Positions 28,297 to 36,029 of a stretch of DNA of 39,538 nt are shown here, piece after piece. The notes below the pieces were generated by a model. The model saw only the letters and a list, made by a program, of their open reading frames with translations. It was not told the origin of the DNA and did no database searches. A program made the translations under genes and the position numbers. The first letter of the stretch is position 1. Each line of letters begins with the position of its first letter. Origin of the DNA: a virus; the IMG/VR virus record IMGVR_UViG_3300049846_001031, positions 1 to 39,538 of that record; one strand, given 5' to 3'.

Positions 28297-29810
28297 CGAA
28301 CGTTATTGAGCTAAACGATTTTTCGGGAGGACTGAACGTGTCCGATCCTGAATACTTGTTGCCTCTCAACAGTTCGCCCGATTGCCAGAACATTACATTG
28401 CTTCCGAAAGGGTGGCGAAAACGGTACGGAGATTCAGCGTTTAACTCGTCTGCAATGGTCAGCGGATCAACCGCGATTACAGGACTTGGGTATTTCAAGC
28501 TGAATGGAAGTAACGATTACTTAAACGCGGTGGCTGGAACCAAGTTCTTTACGTCAGTCAGTTTAAGCGGAACGATGGCTGATGCAACGGGGGCCGTATC
28601 CATTACATCGGGCACAACAAATATCTGGACTCCCGTGAACTTTGGAGCGTTACAAGTGTGGTTTGGTGGGGCTCCTGACGCTCCGTTTAAGTATTCGGGC
28701 ACAGGGAATGCGGCGGCTCTGGGTGGATCGCCACCGTCAGCGGCTACTGGGTTTCAAGCCAACAATCGTCTGTTTGGTATTTCTACGTCAGCGAATCCAA
28801 GCCGTATTTATTGGAGTGTCCTCGGGAACGCGGAAGATTGGACTGGAACCGGATCAGGAAACGCTGATGTTTCAACCAATGATGGGGAATCATTGCAGCT
28901 TGGGATCCCCGTTAACACGGACACGGCCATTTTGTTTAAAAACTCAAGCACTCATGTCATGAACTTAACACGGTCGCCGTTTCCAGTCTATCAGCTTCAA
29001 AAAGGAACTGGCGTTTGCGGTCGATATGGCGCGGTAAATGTGGATGGAACAATTTACTTTGTAACTCCAAGCCGTCGGATGAAAGCGACCAGTAACGGAG
29101 TCACATTCCAAGACTTTCCAGATTCGATTGATCCCATTTGGGATCGAATCAATACGACGAGAATTTCTTACATCTATGGCATTTACCATCAAAGAGAAGA
29201 TCAGATTCATTGGTATGTCAGCTTAGACAGTGCCCAAACCAACAACTACTGCATCATCTGGGATTTGAAGCGTAAATGTTGGCTTGTCAATTCGACCGGT
29301 TACAAATGCAATGTGGCCTGTCTAGCGGAAAATCGACGGTTATTCGCAGGGCATTATGACGGAAAGGTTTACGAAAAGGATCTTTCCACAACGTACAACG
29401 ATGCGTCTGAATCAGGAGCCGCAATCAGTGCATATTGGCGAACTCCCTACCAAGGTTTAGAAGGTCTGGATTCAACAATCCATCCGCTTTACGTGAACTT
29501 CTCAGCCGCCGCCGTAAATAATTCGACGCTTACGATTTCTTACGGTTTCGATTATCAGAGCACGTCAAATTCGGAAACGTTTGATTTACAGACGACCTCG
29601 TCTTTGTGGGATCAAGATACGTGGGACGGCACTTTGATCTGGGCTTTTGCAACGGGATCAATCCTTATCGACAGGAAGAACGTAACAGGGCGCGGCAATT
29701 TATTCAGCGTTAAGTTTGAAAACAGCACAACGTCACAAGATTTGACATTTCAAGGGGCCAGCGTTCGTTTACGACCGACTAAGGCGCGTAAACAAATGGT
29801 GGTTGGCTAG
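28284..29810 (+). CDS. Tail hub/stabilisation protein (P22 gp10-like)
   Basis: This 508-residue protein starts with FSGGLNVSDPEYLLPLNSSPDCQNITLLPKGWRKRYG, a motif found at the N-terminus of P22 gp10-like and tail tubular B-like podovirus proteins. The rest is a chain of beta repeats (AVAGTKFFTSV, LFGISTSANPSRIYWS, GTIYFVTPSRRMKAT, YCIIWDLKRKCWLVN) consistent with a beta-propeller. It should seal the head and form the tail nozzle. Length (P22 gp10 is 472) fits. Confidence 0.8.
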   Translation: MASLTNVIELNDFSGGLNVSDPEYLLPLNSSPDCQNITLLPKGWRKRYGDSAFNSSAMVSGSTAITGLGYFKLNGSNDYLNAVAGTKFFTSVSLSGTMADATGAVSITSGTTNIWTPVNFGALQVWFGGAPDAPFKYSGTGNAAALGGSPPSAATGFQANNRLFGISTSANPSRIYWSVLGNAEDWTGTGSGNADVSTNDGESLQLGIPVNTDTAILFKNSSTHVMNLTRSPFPVYQLQKGTGVCGRYGAVNVDGTIYFVTPSRRMKATSNGVTFQDFPDSIDPIWDRINTTRISYIYGIYHQREDQIHWYVSLDSAQTNNYCIIWDLKRKCWLVNSTGYKCNVACLAENRRLFAGHYDGKVYEKDLSTTYNDASESGAAISAYWRTPYQGLEGLDSTIHPLYVNFSAAAVNNSTLTISYGFDYQSTSNSETFDLQTTSSLWDQDTWDGTLIWAFATGSILIDRKNVTGRGNLFSVKFENSTTSQDLTFQGASVRLRPTKARKQMVVG

Positions 29811-29819
29811 GGAGGCATT

Positions 29820-30866
29820 ATGGCGGTTTCTTACACAGTACCAAACACTTTTTCAGCATTGACCGTTGCGGAATCGGCAAAGGTGAACGCGAATGAACAA
29901 TACACAAAAGCTGTTTTTGACGGATTGGAAGCGACAACGAAAACGCTGGCGAAACTCAAAATGGATGCCAACCCAGCGGCGGCAATGGAAGTGGCCGTTA
30001 AACAGTACGTTGATTATTACGCCACGTACCGAAGACCCAATCTTGTTTGGGTTTCAAACTCAACTGTCACGATTGAAACAGGAATCAATGCAACGTCAGG
30101 ACAAGCACGCATCTTGTTCCCCGACGGCAATTTAAGAACGGATTCGACAGCGAGCCATATCACGTTCGATATCACTCGAAATGCGGTTCTTTCTGGTACA
30201 GCGCAGTCTGGATTACGAACATCATTATCAGAAGCCTCAAATACCATCTATGCGATTTATGCGGTTAAAGTGAGCGATTCTACGACTGACTTTGTGTTGG
30301 TTGGTGATACGGTAGCCCCAAGCATTTCTAATTATTCAACTATCGTTTCTAATTTTGGGGCGAATAATTGGGTTTTCCTCGGGTACATCATGAATGGGTC
30401 TGTCGCAACGCAAACAACGGATATCTGCAAATTTACACAAGCCGGACCGCTTATGATGATTCGAAATATTCTTGCCACGGCAAACGTGCCCGGATCTTCA
30501 CGCGATAAGTTTGGCGTTCGTATGGCTAACACTGCGTCTGCAACATCTCTGACTTCATCGCCTACACAAGGGATTGTTGTTGGAACCAATTACCCTGAAA
30601 CAGCAAGCATGTTGTATTGGACTGCGGTTTTTGAATCTGCAAAGACGCAAGTCTATGCAGGGGATTCACTTGTTTCTTCCAGTGCTGGAACTGTTGTTTT
30701 AACAATGGCCTCAATTGGAGGCATTGAAATTACAGGGTCTTATTGGCTTCCGTCTAGTTCTGGGGCTGGGATTGGCACGGCTGGCGGTTCTGCGGGCGCA
30801 GCTTCATTGATCGTGGCGGGTTGGTATGACGGGGCATTGGGTGTCGGTTCAAATCCGCTTTATTAG
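29820..30866 (+). CDS. Tail fibre or tail hub-associated protein
   Basis: This 348-residue protein has an N-terminal VPNTFSALTVAESAKVNANEQY segment, which recurs at the beginning of phage tail fibre-like proteins in many metagenomes, followed by beta-rich, Ser/Thr/Gly-rich sequence and a Gly/Ala-rich C-terminus (GAGIGTAGGSAGAAS). It follows the gp10-like gene. Likely a fibre anchored to the tail hub; receptor domain not identified. Confidence 0.65.
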   Translation: MAVSYTVPNTFSALTVAESAKVNANEQYTKAVFDGLEATTKTLAKLKMDANPAAAMEVAVKQYVDYYATYRRPNLVWVSNSTVTIETGINATSGQARILFPDGNLRTDSTASHITFDITRNAVLSGTAQSGLRTSLSEASNTIYAIYAVKVSDSTTDFVLVGDTVAPSISNYSTIVSNFGANNWVFLGYIMNGSVATQTTDICKFTQAGPLMMIRNILATANVPGSSRDKFGVRMANTASATSLTSSPTQGIVVGTNYPETASMLYWTAVFESAKTQVYAGDSLVSSSAGTVVLTMASIGGIEITGSYWLPSSSGAGIGTAGGSAGAASLIVAGWYDGALGVGSNPLY

Positions 30867-30875
30867 GAGATTTCT

Positions 30876-31145
30876 ATGCGTTATTTCGTAGTTTCAAAAG
30901 ATGGGAAAGTGCTCGATAAGAGAGCGTTTTCTGGCGACGATGCAAAGATCACTGCAATGGTCGCGGAGTTTATTGACACTCATCCAGAATTGAACGTTTT
31001 GGAAGTAGATGAGGGCGCGTTTGACGCGACTGTTTTGGAAAGGGAACTGACAAAAGAACAGAAAGACTGGGCGGCTTTTAAAGCGACATCTCCTACGGCA
31101 CAACAGGCGATTGTCTATTTGGCGAAATACTTGGGACTGGAATGA
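30876..31145 (+). CDS. Small protein in tail operon
   Basis: This 89-residue protein is mixed (RYFVVSKDGKVLDKRAF at the start, then KEQKDWAAFKATSPTAQQAI). It has a GGAG site and overlaps the next gene by four bases. Nothing specific is recognised; short proteins like this accompany fibre genes as chaperones or assembly factors in some phages. Confidence 0.55.
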   Translation: MRYFVVSKDGKVLDKRAFSGDDAKITAMVAEFIDTHPELNVLEVDEGAFDATVLERELTKEQKDWAAFKATSPTAQQAIVYLAKYLGLE

Positions 31146-31345
31146 ACGATAACCTTTCAGATGTTGTTCGGCCTGTTTTGAATATGCCTCAGATCAATGG
31201 GGATATCACGCTGGCAAGCCCGACAACAGAAACAACGGTGGGCGCAGCTGGTGGTGCGTCAGCCTTACCAGCAACGCCGCTGGGGTACATCATCATTAAT
31301 TTAGGGGGAACGGGGTCTGTAAAGATTCCGTATTACACCGCTTGA
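31142..31345 (+). CDS. Small beta-rich tail-region protein
   Basis: This 67-residue protein is Gly/Thr/Ala rich (VGAAGGASALPATPLGYIIIN) with a C-terminal beta strand (GSVKIPYYTA). It overlaps the preceding gene (ATGA) and ends where the GNAT-like gene begins (TTGA). It may be a minor virion component; the family is unknown. Confidence 0.55.
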   Translation: MNDNLSDVVRPVLNMPQINGDITLASPTTETTVGAAGGASALPATPLGYIIINLGGTGSVKIPYYTA

Positions 31346-31803
31346 ATGAAGAGATCCATGTCATCAAAGAGTTACAGCCTAGCCTTACGCCGCAGGTTGA
31401 GGCGGCTGTCAGAGATTTCATGCGCGAAAGCGACCTTAACGGAGTCAATGAAGAAGGATTTTACTATCAGACCCTCGAAAGCATTGCGGCTGCTACCTAT
31501 CTTGGTGGAGGTGGTGAATTCTGGGTTGCTACCAAAGATGGCGAACTTCTTATCTACATACTCGCCAGCGTGGGTAAGGATTTTGATAACCGTCTTACCT
31601 ATCACGTTAATCAAGCGTGGGTGCGAAAAGATTATCGCGGTAGGCCCATTGTTAAGGCTTGGTGGGAAGCTATTCGGGAGAGGGCGCGCAGTCTGATGTG
31701 TGGTCATTTGGCGATTACATCGAGTCGTGGAGTTAAAGCGTATGAACGTTTTCTGGGTCATGGAATGAAGTATTACGCATCTATTTTGAAAGAGAGTTTG
31801 TAG
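31342..31803 (+). CDS. GNAT-like acetyltransferase in the tail operon
   Basis: This 153-residue protein starts at TTG overlapping the previous stop. Its second half shows the acetyl-CoA-binding pattern of GNAT proteins (VNQAWVRKDYRGRPIVKAWWEAI, then YERFLGHGMKYYASILK), with R/Q-x-x-G-R-like residues YRGRP at the start of the CoA-binding helix. The first half has beta-strand sequence (EFWVATKDGELLIYILAS). GNAT proteins are found sporadically in phage tail operons; the substrate is unknown, possibly a virion or host protein. Confidence 0.65.
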   Translation: MNEEIHVIKELQPSLTPQVEAAVRDFMRESDLNGVNEEGFYYQTLESIAAATYLGGGGEFWVATKDGELLIYILASVGKDFDNRLTYHVNQAWVRKDYRGRPIVKAWWEAIRERARSLMCGHLAITSSRGVKAYERFLGHGMKYYASILKESL

Positions 31804-31812
31804 GGAGGATTT

Positions 31813-32502
31813 ATGGGTAAGAAAGCTGGTGGTATTGCAAAAAGGGCTGGGATTGCAACTTTAACGGGGGGTCTTTCAGAATTTGCTCAAAAGAATCCGT
31901 ATGGGGTTCCAATGCCAAACAATCCAATTCGGAAAGCTCTTGGTCTTTCGGATGATCAGAAAACGACATTAGATGGTGAGTTTTCGATTTCGCCAGAAGA
32001 ACTCAATGCAAGTACGGGGGCCATTTTAAACGAAGGAAAGACTCAATCGGAAATGCGTGGGAAACGCCGTCAAGAACTGGCTGATCTTCTCTACAAATCT
32101 CAAGATCGAATATTCCGAGACAACTATCCACAAATTGCCGAAGACGCAAACTCCAAAGGTCTTTACACTGGAACAGGGTTTTCAGAGGCGTTAGCACGTG
32201 AGAAATCTCGTCTTGCGGCTGACACAACGGATGCTCTCAGTCAGCAAGCATTGGGAGATTTGGATGCAGAACTTGGATTTAGAAACAACGCATTAAGCCG
32301 ACGATTCTCACTTGAAGATTTTATCCGTTCTGCCAATGTTGCCAAGAACGCAGGATTAGCGTTACAGCCAAAATCAGATGGCAAGGCAGGGACAGGGGCT
32401 ATTCTTCAAGGTGTTGGTGCTCTTGGAAAAGGCGTTCCCGGCTTTATGAGTCTTTTTGCATCTGCTGCTGGCAAGAACAAATCGGAGAACTCCAATGGCT
32501 GA
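31813..32502 (+). CDS. Internal virion / ejection protein candidate
   Basis: This 229-residue protein is rich in Gly/Ala/Ser/Lys, with helical middle part (EMRGKRRQELADLLYKSQDRIF, then ALAREKSRLAADTTDALSQQ) and Gly-rich flanks. Podovirus ejection proteins are commonly alpha-helical and Ala-rich and lie after the tail hub genes. Its overlap with the next gene and shared style suggest a set of internal virion proteins. The assignment is from position and composition. Confidence 0.6.
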   Translation: MGKKAGGIAKRAGIATLTGGLSEFAQKNPYGVPMPNNPIRKALGLSDDQKTTLDGEFSISPEELNASTGAILNEGKTQSEMRGKRRQELADLLYKSQDRIFRDNYPQIAEDANSKGLYTGTGFSEALAREKSRLAADTTDALSQQALGDLDAELGFRNNALSRRFSLEDFIRSANVAKNAGLALQPKSDGKAGTGAILQGVGALGKGVPGFMSLFASAAGKNKSENSNG

Positions 32503-33664
32503 TTTCGATTTCAAAGAGAAGTTTCCCATATCCGATTACATCAACGGAATCATCAAAAAGCGACAGATTGAAGAAAAAGCGCGTCAGAATGGTCGTCAAG
32601 CGATCATTCAGGGGTTGTCGTCTATCAGCGATGTGGCGAATCAATATGCAGAACGTAAAGCACAAAACGAATCTGATTTGGCAAGAGCGGCTATTTTAGC
32701 CAAGACGAATCCTGAACTGATGGGATCGTTTGACAAACAGATTGGCACAAGAACTGATGAACAACCGTTGCCAACAGGCGTTCAAGGCCCGCTTCCTGAA
32801 CCTACTCAAAAACCGATTAAGTTGTCCGATACCATGTCCGGTCGCCAACAAGTGATTCAGTCGATGGCTAATGCGCTACGAGGGGTTTCTGGGGATACGT
32901 TCTTAAAAGAATTGTCTCCTGATTACATCATCAATTCAGTGACTCCCTATAACGTTGCAACGGGAGAACGAGGGGAAACGATTACTCAAAAAGTGCCCAA
33001 AGGATCGAAGACGACGATGATTCCTTTTGGATCTCGGCCCAATATGCCAACCGCAAGTTTGCGCGAATCTCAGTATGTAGATGAAGACGGAACGCCATTA
33101 ACATTTGTTCCATCTACAGGGCAGCGTATTCGACCTGATGGAACAGTAGCGAAGAAGCCAGTTCTAAGAAAAGGTGATGAGTCTTCCGTTCAAGATGCAA
33201 CTCTCATTGCAAATCAATTGCCACAAGTAGACGTTCTGTTTGACGCTTACAAGAACAAAAACAAGTTGGGTAAATCAGCGCAAGCGACCCCTCTAGGTTA
33301 CGTTCTTGATCCAGCAACAAAACAAGCTGAAAACAGTCTTAAATTGGCGGCATTTACATTCGGCGGAAAAAATCTTACCGGACAAGAAAAGGAAGTTGTT
33401 TTTGGCGCATTATTTCCAAATCCGTTTGACAACGATGCTGCCAGAGAAAAGAAACGCACTTTGCTTAAGAACTTCTTTACAGGAAAGATTGATCTACTTG
33501 AAGCAGCGAATCAGCTTGGGCCATCTGCAAAGCCATTGCGTGACTTGCTGATACGAATTCAGAAACAATCAGACAGTTCTCGTGGTATTTCCACCGGCGG
33601 TTTAACCCCTCAAGAAGCTGCTGAATTAGCGCAACTTGAAAGAAAACATGGGGGGAGAAAATGA
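32495..33664 (+). CDS. Internal virion / ejection protein candidate
   Basis: This 389-residue protein starts at the ATG with GGAG upstream; the longer in-frame start is unsupported. The N-terminal part is helical and Lys/Arg/Gln rich (FPISDYINGIIKKRQIEEKARQNG), the middle has a Pro/Gln-rich linker and the C-terminus is charged (AAELAQLERKHGGRK). It follows a smaller protein of the same class and is coupled to the next gene. Ejection role is inferred from the podovirus operon order. Confidence 0.6.
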   Translation: MADFDFKEKFPISDYINGIIKKRQIEEKARQNGRQAIIQGLSSISDVANQYAERKAQNESDLARAAILAKTNPELMGSFDKQIGTRTDEQPLPTGVQGPLPEPTQKPIKLSDTMSGRQQVIQSMANALRGVSGDTFLKELSPDYIINSVTPYNVATGERGETITQKVPKGSKTTMIPFGSRPNMPTASLRESQYVDEDGTPLTFVPSTGQRIRPDGTVAKKPVLRKGDESSVQDATLIANQLPQVDVLFDAYKNKNKLGKSAQATPLGYVLDPATKQAENSLKLAAFTFGGKNLTGQEKEVVFGALFPNPFDNDAAREKKRTLLKNFFTGKIDLLEAANQLGPSAKPLRDLLIRIQKQSDSSRGISTGGLTPQEAAELAQLERKHGGRK

Positions 33665-34968
33665 CAGAACAAGAAGAACTTGAACGTTTACGTTACCTTC
33701 AATTAAAAGCGAAGGCGGCCCAGTATCAGGCTCCAATTCAAAACGATGCGACTGAACCCTCTACTCCTTCCGAAAACGGTATTCAAAGGTTTCTTCCAAT
33801 GGCGGGTGCGATAGCTGGTGGAACGATTGCAGGTCCCGCTGGCCTAGTTCCGGGGGTTGGTACAGCCATTCGTTCGGGGTCAGCAGGGCTTGGAGCTGGG
33901 TTCGGCGAAGCCATGAATCAGTTGATTTCAAGAGCGCGTGGACAAGAAGCTCCTGATACATCGGCAGAAGCCGCGAAAAGAATTGCGACTCAGGCTGGGA
34001 CAGCAGCGGCGGCAGAAGCGGTTGTTCCAGCAGCGGTTCGTGGAGCTAAAAAAGCGTTTGAAGTTTCTAAGCCATTGGCAAGTGTTGCAGGGAAAGGATT
34101 AGCCAAAGTCGGGGAACTTATTAGTGGTGTTCCAGAAAGAGCGTTCCGACGATTGGCGAATGATCCGGGGGCATTGTTCATTCCGAAGACTTTAAAATCG
34201 GCTGGGAATGAATTTAATGAAGCATTAGCAAAAGAGGGGATTGATATTACGCCAAGCATTGCGGAAGTTAATGATCCGCAATTAGCGACTGCCAGAAGAA
34301 TTGCTAAAACTTTTATGGACAAGGTTCGCAATGGAGTCAAAAGCCCTGTACCCATACAGCGAATAAAAGCAACAGAACAAGTTGCACAGCCAAAATCTTT
34401 TATGGATATGGTTGAAGTCAATCCAAAGAATGTTGATCCACTTGTTAGCTCAAAACAGACAATTTCTTTAAAAGGTGCTGAAAAACTTCCACCAAAGATT
34501 GATGTCGTTGACGAATATCCAACGCTTCCTTTTCAGCCGAATGCTGGCGACATTCTAAAAGCGAAACGGGCAACAGATCGACTTATTGCTGGAACGTCAT
34601 GGAAAGACAAAGTAGGTCTTAGAAATCTTTTCAATCAAAGAACTCAGCAAAATGAAATGTTTGAGAACGCTTCTGGGAAAGGTGCGGAAGCCTCTAAGAA
34701 ATATGCTCGATCTGCTTTAGCGGCTCAATTTAGAAAATTACTGCCTGAAACGCAGACTGGAAAGCTCTCATTTGTGAAAAGTGTTGCCCTTCCTTTCATG
34801 GCACGTTCGGTCCTTGGAAACGTTGTTAGCGCACCCATTACATCAGGGCTTGTGACATCGTTAGGCTCATACGGTGTTCGTGGTGCAAAAGCAGCACTTG
34901 AAAATGAGATTGCAATGAGAGCAATCTTGAATGCTATTGGTGGAAGGATTTCAAAAGAGAATGGATAG
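33661..34968 (+). CDS. Internal virion / ejection protein with apolar helices
   Basis: This 435-residue protein has an N-terminal charged helix, then Gly/Ala-rich apolar helices (MAGAIAGGTIAGPAGLVPG, GSAGLGAGFGEAMNQ) that could insert in the host membrane when DNA is ejected. The C-terminus also has an apolar stretch (FVKSVALPFMARSVLGNVVSAPI). Membrane-active internal proteins are used by podoviruses to form a channel for DNA. It ends the main late gene block; three genes on the other strand follow. Confidence 0.65.
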   Translation: MTEQEELERLRYLQLKAKAAQYQAPIQNDATEPSTPSENGIQRFLPMAGAIAGGTIAGPAGLVPGVGTAIRSGSAGLGAGFGEAMNQLISRARGQEAPDTSAEAAKRIATQAGTAAAAEAVVPAAVRGAKKAFEVSKPLASVAGKGLAKVGELISGVPERAFRRLANDPGALFIPKTLKSAGNEFNEALAKEGIDITPSIAEVNDPQLATARRIAKTFMDKVRNGVKSPVPIQRIKATEQVAQPKSFMDMVEVNPKNVDPLVSSKQTISLKGAEKLPPKIDVVDEYPTLPFQPNAGDILKAKRATDRLIAGTSWKDKVGLRNLFNQRTQQNEMFENASGKGAEASKKYARSALAAQFRKLLPETQTGKLSFVKSVALPFMARSVLGNVVSAPITSGLVTSLGSYGVRGAKAALENEIAMRAILNAIGGRISKENG

Positions 34969-35091
34969 CCAGAAATATAACCCCAAAGCGAAGATAGCTG
35001 ACATGACAATGATTGCCAATACATTCTCATTGTCATCTTCTGTCATCAGGGCGATTATGCTGACTATCCCAAAAATAGTCATGTATGCCAT
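34951..35091 (-). CDS. Small two-helix membrane protein
   Basis: This 46-residue frame has two apolar segments separated by an acidic linker (TEDDNEN): FGIVSIIALM and AIIVMSAIFALGLYFWLSIL. It lies last in the minus-strand cassette and overlaps the end of the preceding plus-strand gene by 18 bases. It could be a holin-like or envelope-modifying protein; coding is supported by topology and position rather than a known family. Confidence 0.5.
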   Translation of the reverse strand: MAYMTIFGIVSIIALMTEDDNENVLAIIVMSAIFALGLYFWLSILF

Positions 35092-35097
35092 AGGTTT

Positions 35098-35250
35098 TTA
35101 TAGATCCTTTCCTTTCATGAGCGCAGTCAGACTGTTTTGCATGTATATGAAAAAGACCCATAAAGCGACTGCGAGTAGAGGGTCTTTTTTCACAAATATG
35201 ACCCATGAAAACAAGGCTACGTTGAAGACTACGTGGATGAATGCTTTCAT
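35098..35250 (-). CDS. Small two-helix membrane protein
   Basis: This 50-residue frame has FIHVVFNVALFSWVIFV, a short KKDP turn and LLAVALWVFFIYM, so two membrane helices. GAGG lies about seven bases before its ATG. It is second in the minus-strand cassette, with the exported protein gene just upstream, and precedes another two-helix gene. Tandem small membrane proteins are typical of holin/antiholin or superinfection-exclusion cassettes, but direction and location here are unusual for lysis. Confidence 0.6.
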   Translation of the reverse strand: MKAFIHVVFNVALFSWVIFVKKDPLLAVALWVFFIYMQNSLTALMKGKDL

Positions 35251-35258
35251 TTTATTCC

Positions 35259-35564
35259 TCAATACTTGTAATCGTTATTCGGATTTGAATCGAGAGTTCT
35301 TCCCGAGTTTGGCGTATACCAGTCTGATCCATACGTCTTTCCGCTTCGTTGGTAGCCTGTGTTCATTTTTGGCTGACTTGGTTCGTAATCGTAGTTATCC
35401 CATCGGTTCGCATTTGGTTTGGATCGGTAATATGGTTCAACAACCGTTCCATCTCTTTTCGTGTATCCATCCACGCGAACATCGCCATAGCTTCTTCGAT
35501 TACGTTCCGCAAATGATGGAACTGAAACAAGGGCCAGAAGTACGAGAGTCAGTAGTTTTTTCAC
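35259..35564 (-). CDS. Exported protein of the VxGYxxxDGTxVxPYxRS family
   Basis: This 101-residue protein starts at GTG with GGGGGAG upstream. It has a clear signal peptide (MKKLLTLVLLALVSVPSFA, cleaved before ERN) and then VRVDGYTKRDGTVVEPYYRS, the hallmark of a widespread small secreted family in Gram-negative bacteria, with YNN-like and NTG-like elements behind. Its presence in a phage, on the opposite strand to the late operon, fits an acquired envelope-acting accessory gene (moron). Function in bacteria is not well established. Confidence 0.75.
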   Translation of the reverse strand: MKKLLTLVLLALVSVPSFAERNRRSYGDVRVDGYTKRDGTVVEPYYRSKPNANRWDNYDYEPSQPKMNTGYQRSGKTYGSDWYTPNSGRTLDSNPNNDYKY

Positions 35565-35574
35565 ATGCTCCCCC

Positions 35575-35587
35575 TATATCGGATTAT
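35575..35587. promoter_or_regulatory. Half-conserved palindrome upstream of the minus-strand cassette
   Basis: TATATC-G-GATTAT has a perfect left half-site but three mismatches on the right. It lies 11-23 bases upstream of the exported-protein start, where a promoter for the cassette would be expected. It is weaker than the 14-kb copies. Confidence 0.25.
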
Positions 35588-35649
35588 TTTCTTTCTTGTA
35601 CCCCTTTTTTGCGTAATCCACAAGACCCAATTTACGGGGGGGCCTATTT

Positions 35650-35784
35650 GTGAAAACTGTGACAGATGCTCAAACGCTTCTTTTGTTGCGTCAAATCAAT
35701 ATGAATTTGCTCAAGCTCATCAATTTGCTGGAGAAGATGGATCGGCAGGGGATGAAGGTTAGAACGCAGGAGTCGCACGCATGA
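35650..35784 (+). CDS. Small leucine-zipper-like protein, GTG start
   Basis: This 44-residue frame starts at GTG with GGGGGG upstream and ends in ATGA overlap with the next gene. The sequence is one amphipathic helix with regular Leu spacing (LLLLRQINMNLLKLINLLEKM), suggesting a short coiled coil. Similar small helical proteins precede tail genes in many phages. Coupling supports coding. Confidence 0.55.
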   Translation: MKTVTDAQTLLLLRQINMNLLKLINLLEKMDRQGMKVRTQESHA

Positions 35785-36029
35785 ACAATTACAACAGTTG
35801 GTTTAACTACGCGCAGGGCAATTTCATTCAACGGGTTGCTTATGACGCAAACTCGAATGCTGAATACATTGGCTGGGCGGCTCCCGGTACTGCGACTTCT
35901 GACAGTAAATGGCGCATCATCAAAAACACGTATGACGTTTCTAATCGGTTTACGGGGAGTGGATTTCCTTCTGGATCTCCAGCTTTTACTTACGTTTGGG
36001 ATAGTCGGGCCGGGTACACATTCCTATGA
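35781..36029 (+). CDS. Small tail-operon protein
   Basis: This 82-residue protein has YAQGNFIQRVAYDANSNAEYIGWAAPGTATSDSKWRI, a pattern (YIG-A-PGT-TSD-KWRI-K-TYD) that recurs in small proteins next to tail-fibre genes in metagenomic phages. It overlaps both neighbours by ATGA. The protein looks like a beta structure with aromatic core residues. The role may be assembly or attachment; it is inferred from position. Confidence 0.65.
   Translation: MNNYNSWFNYAQGNFIQRVAYDANSNAEYIGWAAPGTATSDSKWRIIKNTYDVSNRFTGSGFPSGSPAFTYVWDSRAGYTFL

Noticed and set aside
34931-35653. A 240-residue plus-strand reading frame
   Set aside because: It is antisense to three minus-strand genes with a signal peptide, membrane helices, ribosome-binding sites and a recognisable secreted family; its own product is compositionally odd and lacks a ribosome-binding site.
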